This document shows, piece after piece, positions 8,174-16,890 of a DNA stretch of 64,000 bases. How positions within the stretch are numbered: position 1 is the first letter of the stretch; each line of letters begins with the position of its first letter. A program made the translations under genes and the position numbers. The notes beneath the pieces are model-generated. The model saw only the letters and a program-made list of their open reading frames with translations, was not told the origin of the DNA and searched no databases. This DNA is from Streptomyces fulvoviolaceus (lineage in GTDB: Bacteria > Actinomycetota > Actinomycetes > Streptomycetales > Streptomycetaceae), in the NCBI RefSeq assembly GCF_000718165.1, contig NZ_JOEY01000042.1, positions 29,312 through 93,311 of the forward strand, in the 5' to 3' direction.

Positions 8174-8312
8174 ACACGGGGTGACCCGCGGGTCAGGCGC
8201 GCATGGACGTGGCCTGACCTGCCCGGGTGTGCAGCGGAACGCTCATGGGACGTTCCTCCTTCGGAAAGATCCACGTTGACGCGGGCACGTCCAGTACGGC
8301 GACAACACGGGT
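8174..8312. promoter_or_regulatory. Intergenic: palindrome, hairpin and glycosyltransferase operon promoter region
   Basis: TGACCCGCGGGTCA (8182-8195) is a perfect 14-bp palindrome just past the HEAT-repeat-like gene. GGAACG (8236-8241) and CGTTCC (8251-8256) form a second small hairpin. TTGACG (8276-8281) may be the -35 of the glycosyltransferase operon; no convincing -10 was fixed. Confidence 0.35.
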
Positions 8313-9446
8313 ATGCGTGTCGTCATCGTGACCGAATCCTTTCCCCCCGATGTGAACGGCGTGGCCCACTGCGCGCTCCAGACCGCCCGGCACCTCGTAG
8401 ATCGCGGTCACTCTCCGCTCGTCGTCGCACCGGCCACCGCGGCCGGTACCGGGCCCGGGGCCGATGCCCTGGCGCCGTGCCCTGTCGTCCGTGTCCCCTC
8501 CCTACCGCTCCCGGGCTACCCCCAGGTCCGCGTCGCCCTCCCCAGCCGGCGCGTGGCCGCGGCGATCGTCGAGCACCGTGCCGACGTCGTCCACCTGGCC
8601 AGCCCCTTCATCCTCGGCGTCCGCGGCATGGCGGCCGCCGCCCGGCTCGGCATCCCCGCCGTGGCCGTCTACCAGACCGACCTCGCCGGATACGCCCGCA
8701 CCTACGTCCACGCGGGCGAGGCGGCAGCCTGGCGCCGCATCCGCTCCGTCCACGCCGCCGCCGACCTCACCCTCGCCCCGTCCAGCGCCGCCCTGCACGA
8801 CCTGGAGACGCACGGTGTGCCCCGGGTGAAGCTGTGGGCGCGCGGCGTCGACACCGCCCGCTTCCGTCCCGAACTGCGGGACGAGACGCTGCGCCGTGAA
8901 CTCGCCCCGAACGGCGAGCTGATCGTCGGCTACGTCGGCCGGCTCGCCCCCGAGAAGCAGGTCGAGCTCCTGGCGGACGCCTCCCGCCTGGAGGGCGTCC
9001 GGGTCGTGGTGGTGGGCGACGGGCCGAGCCAGCCCAACCTTGAGCAGGCCATGCCGGGCGCGGTCTTCCTGGGCCGCCGCACCGGCGACGAACTCGCCCG
9101 GATCTTCGCCTCGTTGGACCTCTTCGTGCACACCGGTCCCTTCGAGACCTTCTGCCAGACCGTGCAGGAGGCCATGGCGAGCGGCGTGCCCGTCGTCGCC
9201 CCCGCCGCCGGCGGCCCGCTCGACCTGGTCGCCCATGGGCGCACCGGGCTCCTGGTCCCGCCGCGCGACGCGGCCGCCGTACGGGACGCCGTCTGGTCCC
9301 TGTCCGCCGATCCCGGGCTGCGGGCCGCCTACGGCACCGCCGCGCGGGCGATGGTCGAGGGGCGCACCTGGGCCGCAGTCGGCGACCAGCTGATCGGGCA
9401 CTACGCGTCCGTGCTCGCCACGCGGAATACGGTGATGGCGGCATGA
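8313..9446 (+). CDS. GT4-family glycosyltransferase
   Basis: 377-residue GT-B retaining glycosyltransferase. The N-terminal Rossmann domain begins RVVIVTESFPPDVNGVAHCALQTARHL, and the C-terminal donor domain has VGYVGRLAPEKQVELL and the GPFETFCQTVQEAMASGVPVVAPAAGG nucleotide-sugar motif (E-x7-E type). It resembles the PimB/MgtA-like mannosyl or glycolipid transferases of actinobacteria; acceptor unknown. No signal peptide or membrane helix. Its stop overlaps the next glycosyltransferase start (ATGA at 9443-9446), so both are probably made together and act in one glycoconjugate pathway. Confidence 0.9.
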   Translation: MRVVIVTESFPPDVNGVAHCALQTARHLVDRGHSPLVVAPATAAGTGPGADALAPCPVVRVPSLPLPGYPQVRVALPSRRVAAAIVEHRADVVHLASPFILGVRGMAAAARLGIPAVAVYQTDLAGYARTYVHAGEAAAWRRIRSVHAAADLTLAPSSAALHDLETHGVPRVKLWARGVDTARFRPELRDETLRRELAPNGELIVGYVGRLAPEKQVELLADASRLEGVRVVVVGDGPSQPNLEQAMPGAVFLGRRTGDELARIFASLDLFVHTGPFETFCQTVQEAMASGVPVVAPAAGGPLDLVAHGRTGLLVPPRDAAAVRDAVWSLSADPGLRAAYGTAARAMVEGRTWAAVGDQLIGHYASVLATRNTVMAA

Positions 9447-10600
9447 GCGCCTTGCGAATAGTGCGGCTGGCCAACTTCGTCGCACCGGCCTCCGGCGGAC
9501 TGCGCACCGCCCTGCGCGAGCTCGGCAAGGGCTTCAAGGCCGCCGGCCACGACCCCGTGCTCATCGTGCCCGGCGAGCGCGTGAGCGACCGTGAGACCGA
9601 GCAGGGACGGGTGATCACCCTGCCCGGCCCGCTGTTGCCCGGCACCGGCGGCTACCGCGTCCTCGCCGACAAGCGGCGGGTGGCCCGGCTGCTGGAGGAA
9701 CTGGCGCCCGACCGGCTGGAGGTCTCCGACCGCACGACGCTCAGGTGGACCGGCAAGTGGGCGCGACGGGCCCGGGTGCCCGCCGTGATGGTCTCCCACG
9801 AGACCGCCGACGGTGTGCTCCGCACCTGGGGTCTGCCGGAGGAGGCGGCCCGGCGTGCCGCCGACGCCCTCAACACCCGTACGGCGCACACGTACGCGCG
9901 CGTGGTGTGCACCACGGAGTTCGCCGAGCGGGAGTTCGTGCGGATCGGGGCACGCAACGTCGTACGGGCGCCGCTGGGCGTCGACCTGGTGGCGCGGCAC
10001 CCCGCGCTGCGCGCCCCCGGGCTGCGGGCCGTCCACGCGCGCGAGGACGAGGCGCTGCTCGTCATGTGCTCCCGGCTGTCCGTCGAGAAGCGGCCCGGCA
10101 CCGCGCTGGACGCCCTGGAGGCGTTGGTACGGCGCGGTCGGCGGGCGGTGCTGGTGGTGGCAGGGGACGGGCCGCTGCGGGCGCGGCTGGAACAGCGGGC
10201 GCGCGAGCGCGGGTTGCCGGTCACTTTCCTCGGGCACGTCTCCGACCGTGGGCTGCTCGGCGCGCTCCAGGCCTCCGCCGACGTGTGCCTGGCGCCGGGG
10301 CCCGCCGAGACGTTCGGGCTCGCGGCCCTGGAGGCGATGGCCTGCGGTACGCCCGTGGTGGCGAGTGCGTCCTCCGCGCTCTCGGAGGTGATCGGCTCCG
10401 CCGGGGCCGTCGCCGCGGACCACGGCGAGGCCTTCGCGGACGCCGTGGACATGCTCCTCGACCGTCCCGCGGCCCAGCGCCGGGAGTCCGCACGCGCGCG
10501 TGCGGAGTGCTTCGGGTGGGGAACGGCGGTCGAGGCGTTCCTCGCCGCGCACGACGCGGTGACGGCCGTACGGCCCGGGGTGCCTGGGGGCGTCGCATGA
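9443..10600 (+). CDS. GT4-family glycosyltransferase, second of the pair
   Basis: 385-residue GT-B glycosyltransferase. Its N-terminus reads LRIVRLANFVAPASGGLRTALRELGKGF. The donor domain includes SRLSVEKRPGTALDALEAL, VVAGDGPLRARLE, and AETFGLAALEAMACGTPVVASASSA with the paired glutamates. It differs clearly from the upstream enzyme, so it is not a recent duplicate. Coupled at both ends by ATGA overlaps, to the first transferase and to the SGNH hydrolase. Probable role: a successive sugar transfer in glycolipid or cell-envelope assembly; this is inference. Confidence 0.9.
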   Translation: MSALRIVRLANFVAPASGGLRTALRELGKGFKAAGHDPVLIVPGERVSDRETEQGRVITLPGPLLPGTGGYRVLADKRRVARLLEELAPDRLEVSDRTTLRWTGKWARRARVPAVMVSHETADGVLRTWGLPEEAARRAADALNTRTAHTYARVVCTTEFAEREFVRIGARNVVRAPLGVDLVARHPALRAPGLRAVHAREDEALLVMCSRLSVEKRPGTALDALEALVRRGRRAVLVVAGDGPLRARLEQRARERGLPVTFLGHVSDRGLLGALQASADVCLAPGPAETFGLAALEAMACGTPVVASASSALSEVIGSAGAVAADHGEAFADAVDMLLDRPAAQRRESARARAECFGWGTAVEAFLAAHDAVTAVRPGVPGGVA

Positions 10601-11454
10601 GAGCCCCGCGTTTCGTCGCCCTCGGCGACTCGCTGACCGAAGGCGTGGGCGATCCCGTCGGCGAGGGGTGGCGCGGCTGGGCCGCACTGCTCGCCGGCGG
10701 GCTCGGCGAGGGGGAGGTGGCCTTCACCAACCTCGCGGTGAGCGGATCGCAGACGCGGGATGTCCTGGAACGGCAGCTGCCCGCGGCGCTCGCCCTGCGG
10801 CCGGACATCGCGTCCGTCGTCGTCGGCGTCAACGACACCCTGCGCTGCACGTTCGACATCCATGCCGTGGCCGCGCGGCTCGACCGCGTGTACGCGGCCT
10901 TCGCTGAACAGGGCGCCGTCCTGCTCACGGCATGCCTGCCCGACCCCGGCACGATGCTCGGGCTGCCGGGCGCGCTGGCGCGTCCGCTGGCCCGGCGGCA
11001 GCGGGCGGTCAACACCGTGGTGCACGCGCTGTCCGAGCGGTACGGGGCCGTGCATTTGCATGCGGCCGAGGGGACTTGGACCACTGACCGTGCGATGTGG
11101 AGCGCGGATCGGTTGCATCCCAGCGAACGGGGGCACCGGCAACTGGCCGCGCGGGCTCATGCGTTGCTGGCGGAGCGGGGGCTTGCGACGGGGACGGCTC
11201 CCTCGCCCGAGCCCGAGTTTCCGGTGCCCACCAAGTCGGCGAGCCTGTTGTGGCTGGCCACGGCGGGTACGGGGTGGGTGGTGCGGCGTTGTACCGATCT
11301 GCTGCCGCAGTTGCTGACGCTTGCCGCGGATGAGATGCGGCATCGCGCGCGGGGGACTAGTGCGCGGCTTGATCTGCGGGCCTCCGCGGCGGTGTCTGCG
11401 GCACTCGCCGCGCTGTCGGTGGCGTCGGGGGAGCAGCAGGTGGAGGCGGCTTGA
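10597..11454 (+). CDS. SGNH/GDSL-family hydrolase
   Basis: 285-residue esterase or lipase-like protein. Block I reads FVALGDSLTEGVGD with the nucleophile serine in GDSL; block III is GVNDTLR; block V is DRLHPSERGH with the catalytic Asp-His pair. There is no signal peptide, so it probably acts in the cytoplasm. Its ATG lies inside the stop of the second glycosyltransferase, making it the third cistron of that operon; a role in deacylating a glycosylated product would fit but is unproven. After the catalytic domain, the C-terminal 75 residues are unrelated tail with no recognised motif. Confidence 0.9.
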   Translation: MRAPRFVALGDSLTEGVGDPVGEGWRGWAALLAGGLGEGEVAFTNLAVSGSQTRDVLERQLPAALALRPDIASVVVGVNDTLRCTFDIHAVAARLDRVYAAFAEQGAVLLTACLPDPGTMLGLPGALARPLARRQRAVNTVVHALSERYGAVHLHAAEGTWTTDRAMWSADRLHPSERGHRQLAARAHALLAERGLATGTAPSPEPEFPVPTKSASLLWLATAGTGWVVRRCTDLLPQLLTLAADEMRHRARGTSARLDLRASAAVSAALAALSVASGEQQVEAA

Positions 11455-11480
11455 GGGGTCGTTGGCGGGTGCGGGTGCGT

Positions 11481-11511
11481 GGGGGCTGGTCGCGCAGTTC
11501 CCCGCGCCCCT
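11481..11511 (-). repeat. Dispersed 3'-flank repeat, copy B
   Basis: Reverse orientation of copy A: reads AGGGGCGCGGGGAACTGCGC on the minus strand, followed by GACCAGCCCCC. It lies between the convergent SGNH hydrolase and pxpC stops, 27 bases after the former and ten before the latter. Confidence 0.85.
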
Positions 11512-11520
11512 ATGAGGGCG

Positions 11521-12390
11521 TTAGCGGCTGCGTACCTTGATGAAGCGCACCGGGGTTCCCGGTACCGCCTGGGCCGCTGCCGGCAGGTCTGGCTCGCGGA
11601 CTACCCCGATCACCGGATAGCCCCCAGTGGTCGGGTGGTCCGCCAGGAAGACGACGGGTCTGCCGTCCGGCGGGACCTGAACCGCGCCCAGCACCATGCC
11701 CTCGCTGGGGAGTTCGCCCTTGAGCGTCCTCTCCAGGGCCGGGCCTGCCGTGCGTAGTCCGATGCGGTTGCTCGCTGAGGACACTCGGAACGTGCGGGTG
11801 GTGAAGGTGCGTACCGCCTCGGGTGCGAACCAGTCGTCTCGGGGGCCGAGTGTGACGCGTAGGACGAGTTCGGTCGGGGGCGCCGGCTGCGGAGCGACGT
11901 CCACGCGTGCGTGGAGCTCGTCCGGGGTGCCCAGGGGCAACACCGTGCCGTCCGTGAGCGGTGCCGGGCCGAGGCCTGACAGCAGGTCCGTGGAGCGGCT
12001 GCCGAGGACCGGCTCGACGGCGATTCCTCCGGAGACGGCCACGTAGCTGCGTAGCCCTGAGAGGGACGGTCCGACATCCAGGAGTGACCCGGCAGGCACG
12101 CGCACCGGTGCGGCCCAGGCTGCCGGACGGCCGTCCACCGTGACCGGGCAGGGCGCGCCCGCGACAGCCACGGTGACCGTCGAACGCGGGCGTACTGCAC
12201 AGCCGTTGAGCGTGGTCTCCAGGACGGCCGCCTCGGACCGGTTGCCGACCAGGCGGTTGGCGAGGGCGGCCGCGGGTCCGTCCAGAGCCCCGGAGCGGGG
12301 TACGCCGAGGTGGGCGTGCCCGGGGCGCCCTTGATCCTGGACGGTGGTCAGCGCCCCGGACCGTACGACGGCGAGCGCGCGGTCGGTCAC
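11521..12390 (-). CDS. pxpC: 5-oxoprolinase subunit PxpC (KipA-like)
   Basis: 289-residue biotin-dependent carboxyltransferase-like subunit of the ATP-dependent PxpABC 5-oxoprolinase, which opens 5-oxoproline to glutamate. Family features: VVRSGALTTVQDQGRPGHAHLGVPRSGALDG at the N-terminus, LNGC, GLRSYVAVSGGI, RLGPRDDWF-type segment (TLGPRDDWF), and the C-terminal FLADHPTTGGYPVIGVV. The GTG start at 12390 overlaps the pxpB stop (GTGA). Stop is TAA. It is the last gene of a five-gene operon reading leftward. Confidence 0.95.
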   Translation of the reverse strand: MTDRALAVVRSGALTTVQDQGRPGHAHLGVPRSGALDGPAAALANRLVGNRSEAAVLETTLNGCAVRPRSTVTVAVAGAPCPVTVDGRPAAWAAPVRVPAGSLLDVGPSLSGLRSYVAVSGGIAVEPVLGSRSTDLLSGLGPAPLTDGTVLPLGTPDELHARVDVAPQPAPPTELVLRVTLGPRDDWFAPEAVRTFTTRTFRVSSASNRIGLRTAGPALERTLKGELPSEGMVLGAVQVPPDGRPVVFLADHPTTGGYPVIGVVREPDLPAAAQAVPGTPVRFIKVRSR

Positions 12391-13004
12391 GCCGCCCCCA
12401 CCGGCACGAAGCGCACGCGCGTGCCCGGCGAAAGGAGTGCGGCCGGTACGCGCGCGTGGTCCCACAACACCGTGTCGGTGGTGCCGATCAGCTGCCAGCC
12501 GCCCGGCGAGGAGCGTGGGTAGACGCCGGTGTACGGGCCCGCCAGGCCCACCGACCCGGCCGGGACAGCCGTGCGCGGGGTTGCCCGGCGCGGGATGTCG
12601 AAGCGCGTCGGCAGACCGGTGAGGTAGCCGAAACCCGGGGCGAATCCGCAGAAGGCGACGGTGAATTCGGTGTCCGCGTGGATGCGAGCCACCTCCTCCT
12701 CGCGGATACCCCAGTGGGCGGCGACATCGGCCAGGTCCGGGCCGTCGTAGCGCACCGGGAGCTCGACGACGTCACGCGCGCGTGGGGGAGCGGGCGGTAC
12801 GTCGGAGGCGGTCAGTTCGGATGCCAGACGGGCCGGATCGTCGAGGCCGTCGAGGAGGACCGTGCGGGCCGCGGGCACGATCTCGCGGACCGACAGCGAG
12901 CCCTCCGCGCGGCGGCGCACCAACTCGGCGTGCAGGGCCTGGGCCTCGTCGCCCGAGGCCACCTCGACGAGCAGGGCACCGTCACCGACCGGCAGCGCCC
13001 TCAT
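12387..13004 (-). CDS. pxpB: 5-oxoprolinase subunit PxpB (KipI-like)
   Basis: 205-residue PxpB subunit of 5-oxoprolinase; related to Bacillus KipI. Diagnostic segments are ELPVRYDGPDLADVA, FCGFAPGFGYLTGLP, PRRATPRTAVPAGSVGLAGPYTGVYPRSSPGGWQLIG. Forms a complex with PxpC and works with PxpA. Coupled to pxpA by ATGA at 13001-13004 and to pxpC by GTGA at 12387-12390. Cytoplasmic. Identification is firm. Confidence 0.95.
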   Translation of the reverse strand: MRALPVGDGALLVEVASGDEAQALHAELVRRRAEGSLSVREIVPAARTVLLDGLDDPARLASELTASDVPPAPPRARDVVELPVRYDGPDLADVAAHWGIREEEVARIHADTEFTVAFCGFAPGFGYLTGLPTRFDIPRRATPRTAVPAGSVGLAGPYTGVYPRSSPGGWQLIGTTDTVLWDHARVPAALLSPGTRVRFVPVGAA

Positions 13005-13759
13005 ACGAAGGCCTCCACCCGGACGCCCGACGCCTCCAGCCGCTCCCGGACCCGGCGGGCCAGCTCCACGGCCCCCGGGGTGTCCCCGTGCACGCACAGG
13101 GAACGCGCTGTGACCTCGATGCGGGAGCCGGAGTGGGAGGCGACCGCACCGTCCCGGGCCAGGCCAAGCGAGCGCTCCACCACCGCCTCCGGGTCGGTGA
13201 CCACGGCGCCGTCCTGTCCGCGCGGCACCAGAGTGCCCTCCTCGGTGTACGCGCGGTCCGCGAACGCCTCCGTGACGGTCGGCAGCCCCGCCTTCCCGGC
13301 CACGTCCAGCAGGCGCGAACCGGGCAGCCCGAGCACGGGCAGCGTGGCGTCCGCGAGGAGCACGCCGTCGACGACCGCGCCGGCCTGCTCCTCGTCGTGC
13401 ACGACCCGGTTGTAGAGCGCGCCGTGCGGCTTGACGTACGACACGCGCGTGCCCGCCGCCCGCGCGAAGACCTCCAGGGCACCGATCTGGTAGGCCACCT
13501 CGGCCGCCAGTTCGGCGGGCGGCACGTCCATCGCGCGCCGCCCGAACCCCGCCAGGTCCCGGTAGGAGACCTGGGCGCCGATCCGTACCCCGCGCCCGGC
13601 CGCCAGCTCGCACACCCGCCGCATGGTGGCCGCGTCCCCGGCGTGGAACCCGCAGGCCACGTTGGCGCTGGTGACGACGGACAGCAACTGCTCGTCGTCG
13701 GTCAGCCGCCAGTGGCCGAAGCCCTCGCCGAGGTCGGCGTTGAGATCGATGGAGGTCAT
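13001..13759 (-). CDS. pxpA: 5-oxoprolinase subunit PxpA (LamB/YcsF family)
   Basis: 252-residue LamB/YcsF protein, the PxpA component of 5-oxoprolinase. The start MTSIDLNADLGEGFGHW, NVACGFHAGDAATM, GAQVSYRDLAGFGRRAM, VKPHGALYN and the terminal LCVHGDTPGAVELA are all family hallmarks with conserved metal or substrate residues. The ATG at 13759 follows GAAGGATCC. It opens the pxpABC block; the DUF1445 gene is 20 bases upstream. Confidence 0.95.
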   Translation of the reverse strand: MTSIDLNADLGEGFGHWRLTDDEQLLSVVTSANVACGFHAGDAATMRRVCELAAGRGVRIGAQVSYRDLAGFGRRAMDVPPAELAAEVAYQIGALEVFARAAGTRVSYVKPHGALYNRVVHDEEQAGAVVDGVLLADATLPVLGLPGSRLLDVAGKAGLPTVTEAFADRAYTEEGTLVPRGQDGAVVTDPEAVVERSLGLARDGAVASHSGSRIEVTARSLCVHGDTPGAVELARRVRERLEASGVRVEAFV

Positions 13760-13779
13760 GGATCCTTCGTGTCTCCTTC

Positions 13780-14601
13780 TCAGGCCACGCGGTACTGCTC
13801 GTCGCGGGCGTCGGTGAGGAACATCTGCCCCGGTGCATGGGTGATGGCGAACGGCGGGCGTGAGGCCATCACCGCGGCCTGCGGGGTCACTCCGCAGGCC
13901 CAGAACACCGGGATGTCGTCGGGTTCGGCGTCCACCGGATCGCCGAAGTCGGGGCGGCCGAGGTCGTCGATGCCCAGCCCCGAGGGATCGCCGCAGTGTA
14001 CGGGGCTGCCGTGCACCGCCGGGAGCAGACTGCTCTCCCGGATCGCGGCCGCCAGATGCTCCGGCGGCACCGGCCGCATGGACACCACGAGGGGGCCGTG
14101 CAGCCGCCCCGCCGGGCGGCACTCGCGGCCGGTGACGTACATCGGGACGTTGCGGCCCTGCTCGATGTGGCGGATCGGGACGCCCGCCCCGGACAGGGCC
14201 CACTCGAAGGTGAAACTGCAGCCGATCAGGAACGACACCAGGTCGCCGCGCCAGTGCGCGCGCACGTCCGTCGGCTCGTCCACCAGCTCGCCGTTCTCCC
14301 ACACCCGGTAGCGCGGCAGATCGGTGCGCAGGTCCGCGCCGTCCGCGAGGACGGTCGTGAAGGAGCCGGCGTCCGTGACGTCGAGCACCGGGCAGGGCTT
14401 GGGGTTGCGCTGGCAGAACAGCAGCATGTCGTACGCCCAGTCGGCGGGCACCGAGATCAGGTTGACCTGGGTGTGGCCGGCCGCGACCCCGGCGGTGGGG
14501 CCCGCCAGACCCGCGCGGAAGCGGAAGCGGGCGTCTTCCGGGCTCCACGCGTGCGCGTACTCGTCGACGAGGGGCAGGGGGCGGTCTTCCGTACGGTTCA
14601 C
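13780..14601 (-). CDS. DUF1445 putative hydro-lyase / D-glutamate cyclase-like protein
   Basis: 273-residue member of the DUF1445 family, annotated as putative hydro-lyase; a mammalian relative is D-glutamate cyclase, which converts D-glutamate to 5-oxo-D-proline. Seen here: [22 protein letters not shown] near the N-terminus, [33 protein letters not shown], and [13 protein letters not shown] near the C-terminus. Placement between the MFS carrier and pxpA supports a role in producing or handling 5-oxoproline. GTG start at 14601 overlaps the MFS stop (GTGA). Confidence 0.9.
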   Translation of the reverse strand: MNRTEDRPLPLVDEYAHAWSPEDARFRFRAGLAGPTAGVAAGHTQVNLISVPADWAYDMLLFCQRNPKPCPVLDVTDAGSFTTVLADGADLRTDLPRYRVWENGELVDEPTDVRAHWRGDLVSFLIGCSFTFEWALSGAGVPIRHIEQGRNVPMYVTGRECRPAGRLHGPLVVSMRPVPPEHLAAAIRESSLLPAVHGSPVHCGDPSGLGIDDLGRPDFGDPVDAEPDDIPVFWACGVTPQAAVMASRPPFAITHAPGQMFLTDARDEQYRVA

Positions 14602-15899
14602 GTGAGCTCCTTGCCGCGTGTCTCGGGCAGGCCGAGGAGGGCCAGCGCCGCGATGCCGTAGCCGATCGCGCCGAAGACCAGCGCGCCGCCCACGCCCCAG
14701 CTGTCGGCCAGGAAGCCGACCGTCGTGGGGAAGATGGCGCCCACCGCGCGGCCGGTGTTGTAGGTGAAGCCCTGGCCCGTGCCCCGCACCGCCGTCGGGT
14801 ACAGCTCGCTCAGGTAGGACCCGAAGCCGCTGAAGATCGCCGACATGCAGAACCCGAGCGGGAAACCGAGCACCAGGAGCAGGGTGTTGGCCCCGCTCGG
14901 GATGTTCGCGTACGCCAGGATGCAGACCGCCGACAGCAGGGCGAAGAGCCAGATGTTGCGCCGGCGGCCCAGCCGGTCGGTGAGGTAGCCGCCGGTCAGG
15001 TAGCCGAGAAAGGCGCCGGAGATGAGGAACGTCAGATAGCCGCCGGTGCCGACGACCGACAAGCCGCGCTCGCTCTTCAGGTAGGTCGGAACCCAGGTGG
15101 CGAGGGTGTAGTAGCCGCCCTGGACACCGGTGGAGAGCAGCCCCGCGAAGATCGTCGTACGTAGGAGGCCGGGCTTGAAGATCGCCGTGAACGAGCCCTT
15201 CTGGGAACTCTGTTCGCGTACGGCGACCGCCTCGGGAGCGTCCTGTACCCGGCGCCGCATCCAGACGACGAGCAGCGCGGGCAGCGCGCCGGTCCAGAAC
15301 ATCACGCGCCAGGCCAGGTCGTCGTCCAGGAACGAGAACACCAGCGTGTACATGATCGCGGCCAGCGCCCAGCCCACGGCCCACGAACTCTGGATGGCGC
15401 CGAGGGTGCGGCCGCGGTGCTTGGAGCTCGCGTACTCGGCGACCAGCATCGCGCCGACCGCCCACTCGCCGCCGAACCCGAGGCCCTGGAGGGCCCGGAA
15501 GACCAGCAGCGTCTCGTAGTTGGGCGCGAAGCCGCAGGCCACGGTGAAGACGGCGTAGGTGATCACCGTGATCATCAGCGCCTTGACCCGGCCGACCCGG
15601 TCCGCGAACACGCCCGCCAGGGCGCCGCCGACGGCGGAGACCACCAGCGTGACGGTCGTGAAGAGGCCGGTCTGGCCGCTGTCCAGGCCGAAGTACGCGG
15701 CCAGCGCGACCATGCTCAGCGGCAGGGTGAAGTAGTCGTAGGAGTCCAGGGCGTAGCCGCCGAACGCGCCGGCGAAGGCGCGGCGGCCGCGCGGACCGAG
15801 GGCCCGGAACCAGCCCAACGCCCCGTCATCGGCGGGGCGTTCGGTCGTCGAGGGGTGTGCGTCGGTGGTCAGGGCCTGCGGTGGAGGGGTCGTGCTCAT
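14598..15899 (-). CDS. MFS transporter, sugar-acid/5-oxoproline cluster carrier
   Basis: 433-residue 12-helix major facilitator of the metabolite:H+ symporter type: [21 protein letters not shown] in helix 1, [17 protein letters not shown] between helices 2 and 3, [25 protein letters not shown] in helices 4-5 and PETRGKELT at the end. Likely imports 5-oxoproline or a related carboxylate for the downstream enzymes; substrate is inferred from context. It is the first gene of the operon, and a palindromic operator lies 64 bases upstream of its ATG. Confidence 0.9.
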   Translation of the reverse strand: MSTTPPPQALTTDAHPSTTERPADDGALGWFRALGPRGRRAFAGAFGGYALDSYDYFTLPLSMVALAAYFGLDSGQTGLFTTVTLVVSAVGGALAGVFADRVGRVKALMITVITYAVFTVACGFAPNYETLLVFRALQGLGFGGEWAVGAMLVAEYASSKHRGRTLGAIQSSWAVGWALAAIMYTLVFSFLDDDLAWRVMFWTGALPALLVVWMRRRVQDAPEAVAVREQSSQKGSFTAIFKPGLLRTTIFAGLLSTGVQGGYYTLATWVPTYLKSERGLSVVGTGGYLTFLISGAFLGYLTGGYLTDRLGRRRNIWLFALLSAVCILAYANIPSGANTLLLVLGFPLGFCMSAIFSGFGSYLSELYPTAVRGTGQGFTYNTGRAVGAIFPTTVGFLADSWGVGGALVFGAIGYGIAALALLGLPETRGKELT

Positions 15900-15963
15900 G
15901 GGCACCTCGCAGTGGGAGGACGGAGGGTGCGGAGCAGAGCCGTGCGGTGAACAGCAAGGTAGA

Positions 15964-15980
15964 GGATCGTTCAACGATCC
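15964..15980. promoter_or_regulatory. Palindromic operator candidate for the 5-oxoproline cluster
   Basis: GGATCGTTCAACGATCC is a perfect inverted repeat of 8-bp arms around one base, between the divergent MFS and GntR genes. Size and symmetry suit a dimeric FCD-type GntR protein; the adjacent gene encodes one. Confidence 0.7.
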
Positions 15981-16029
15981 TTCAATACCCCTGTTGTTTC
16001 GTTCTCGTGTCTGCGGTTGAATTCCGGGC

Positions 16030-16731
16030 ATGGCAGAGCAGCTGAGCGGACTGGCCGACGACCGCGCCCTCCTGAGTCGTACGAGCACGGCCGAACGGGT
16101 CTCGGACATCCTCAGAAGCCGCATCGCCGAGGGCTACTTCCCGCCCGGGACACGGCTGTCGGAGGACAGCATCGGCGGCGCGCTCGGCGTCTCCCGCAAC
16201 ACACTGCGCGAGGCGTTCCGGCTGCTCACGCACGAACGCCTGCTCGTCCACGAGCTCAACCGGGGCGTGTTCGTGCGGGTCCTGACCGTGGAGGACGTCG
16301 AGGACATCTACCGCACTCGCGGTCTCGTGGAGTGCGCGGTGGTGCGGGGGCTGGGCGAGCCGCCGTACGCGCTGGACGGGCTCGCCGAGGTCGTGGCGGA
16401 GGGCCGGCGGGCAGCGCACGAAGGTGACTGGAAAGTGGTGGGTACGGCCAATATCCACTTCCACCGGGAGCTGGTCGCGCTCGCGGGCAGCGACCGCACC
16501 AACGAGCTGATGCGCAGCGTCTTCGCCGAGCTGCGCCTCGCCTTCCACGTCGCGGACGACCCCAAGGCCTTGCATGAGCCGTACCTCGCCCGAAACCAGC
16601 AGATCCTCCAGGCGCTGGAGGCGGGGGACCGGCAGGAGGCCGAGAATCTGCTGGGGGTCTACCTGGAGGACTCGCTGGAGCGTGTGGTCGAGGTGTACAG
16701 GCGAAGGGTGGGGGACGAAAACGCCCTTTAG
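16030..16731 (+). CDS. GntR-family regulator, FCD (FadR) subfamily
   Basis: 233-residue repressor-type protein. Residues about 20-90 are a winged helix (RVSDILRSRIAEGYFPPGTRLSEDSIGGALGVSRNTLREAFRLL); the rest is an all-helical FCD ligand domain with conserved metal-site residues (DIYRTRGLVE, NIHFHRELVALAGS, EPYLARNQQIL). Divergent from the 5-oxoproline operon and probably its regulator, with 5-oxoproline or glutamate as plausible effector (inferred). The stop TAG is itself the start of dispersed repeat copy C. Confidence 0.9.
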   Translation: MAEQLSGLADDRALLSRTSTAERVSDILRSRIAEGYFPPGTRLSEDSIGGALGVSRNTLREAFRLLTHERLLVHELNRGVFVRVLTVEDVEDIYRTRGLVECAVVRGLGEPPYALDGLAEVVAEGRRAAHEGDWKVVGTANIHFHRELVALAGSDRTNELMRSVFAELRLAFHVADDPKALHEPYLARNQQILQALEAGDRQEAENLLGVYLEDSLERVVEVYRRRVGDENAL

Positions 16732-16800
16732 GGGCGCGGGGCTGTGTCCGATATGCGGCTCCGCCGCGTGGGGCGCGACAAGCCCCCACCGGCCCGCAGC
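16729..16800 (+). repeat. Dispersed 3'-flank repeat, copy C (long variant)
   Basis: Starts TAGGGGCGCGGGG at the GntR stop codon and ends GCGCGACAAGCCCCCACCGG plus CCCGCAG. The short AACT centre of the other copies is replaced by about 30 bases containing GCGGCTCCGCCGC, which can fold. Outer ends match copy A. Confidence 0.8.
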
Positions 16801-16877
16801 TGAAACACAACCGGTAGTCGCCCGCCCGACCGCCGGAGGCGATCCGCGTCGTTTGGGGAGTTGTCAGACCGAGGACC

Positions 16878-16883
16878 TAGTCT
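16878..16883 (+). promoter_or_regulatory. -10 element of a probable leaderless promoter for the SMC-like module
   Basis: TAGTCT lies seven bases before the GTG at 16891 with no Shine-Dalgarno between, the usual geometry of leaderless Streptomyces transcripts. Confidence 0.5.
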
Positions 16884-16890
16884 GTGCACC

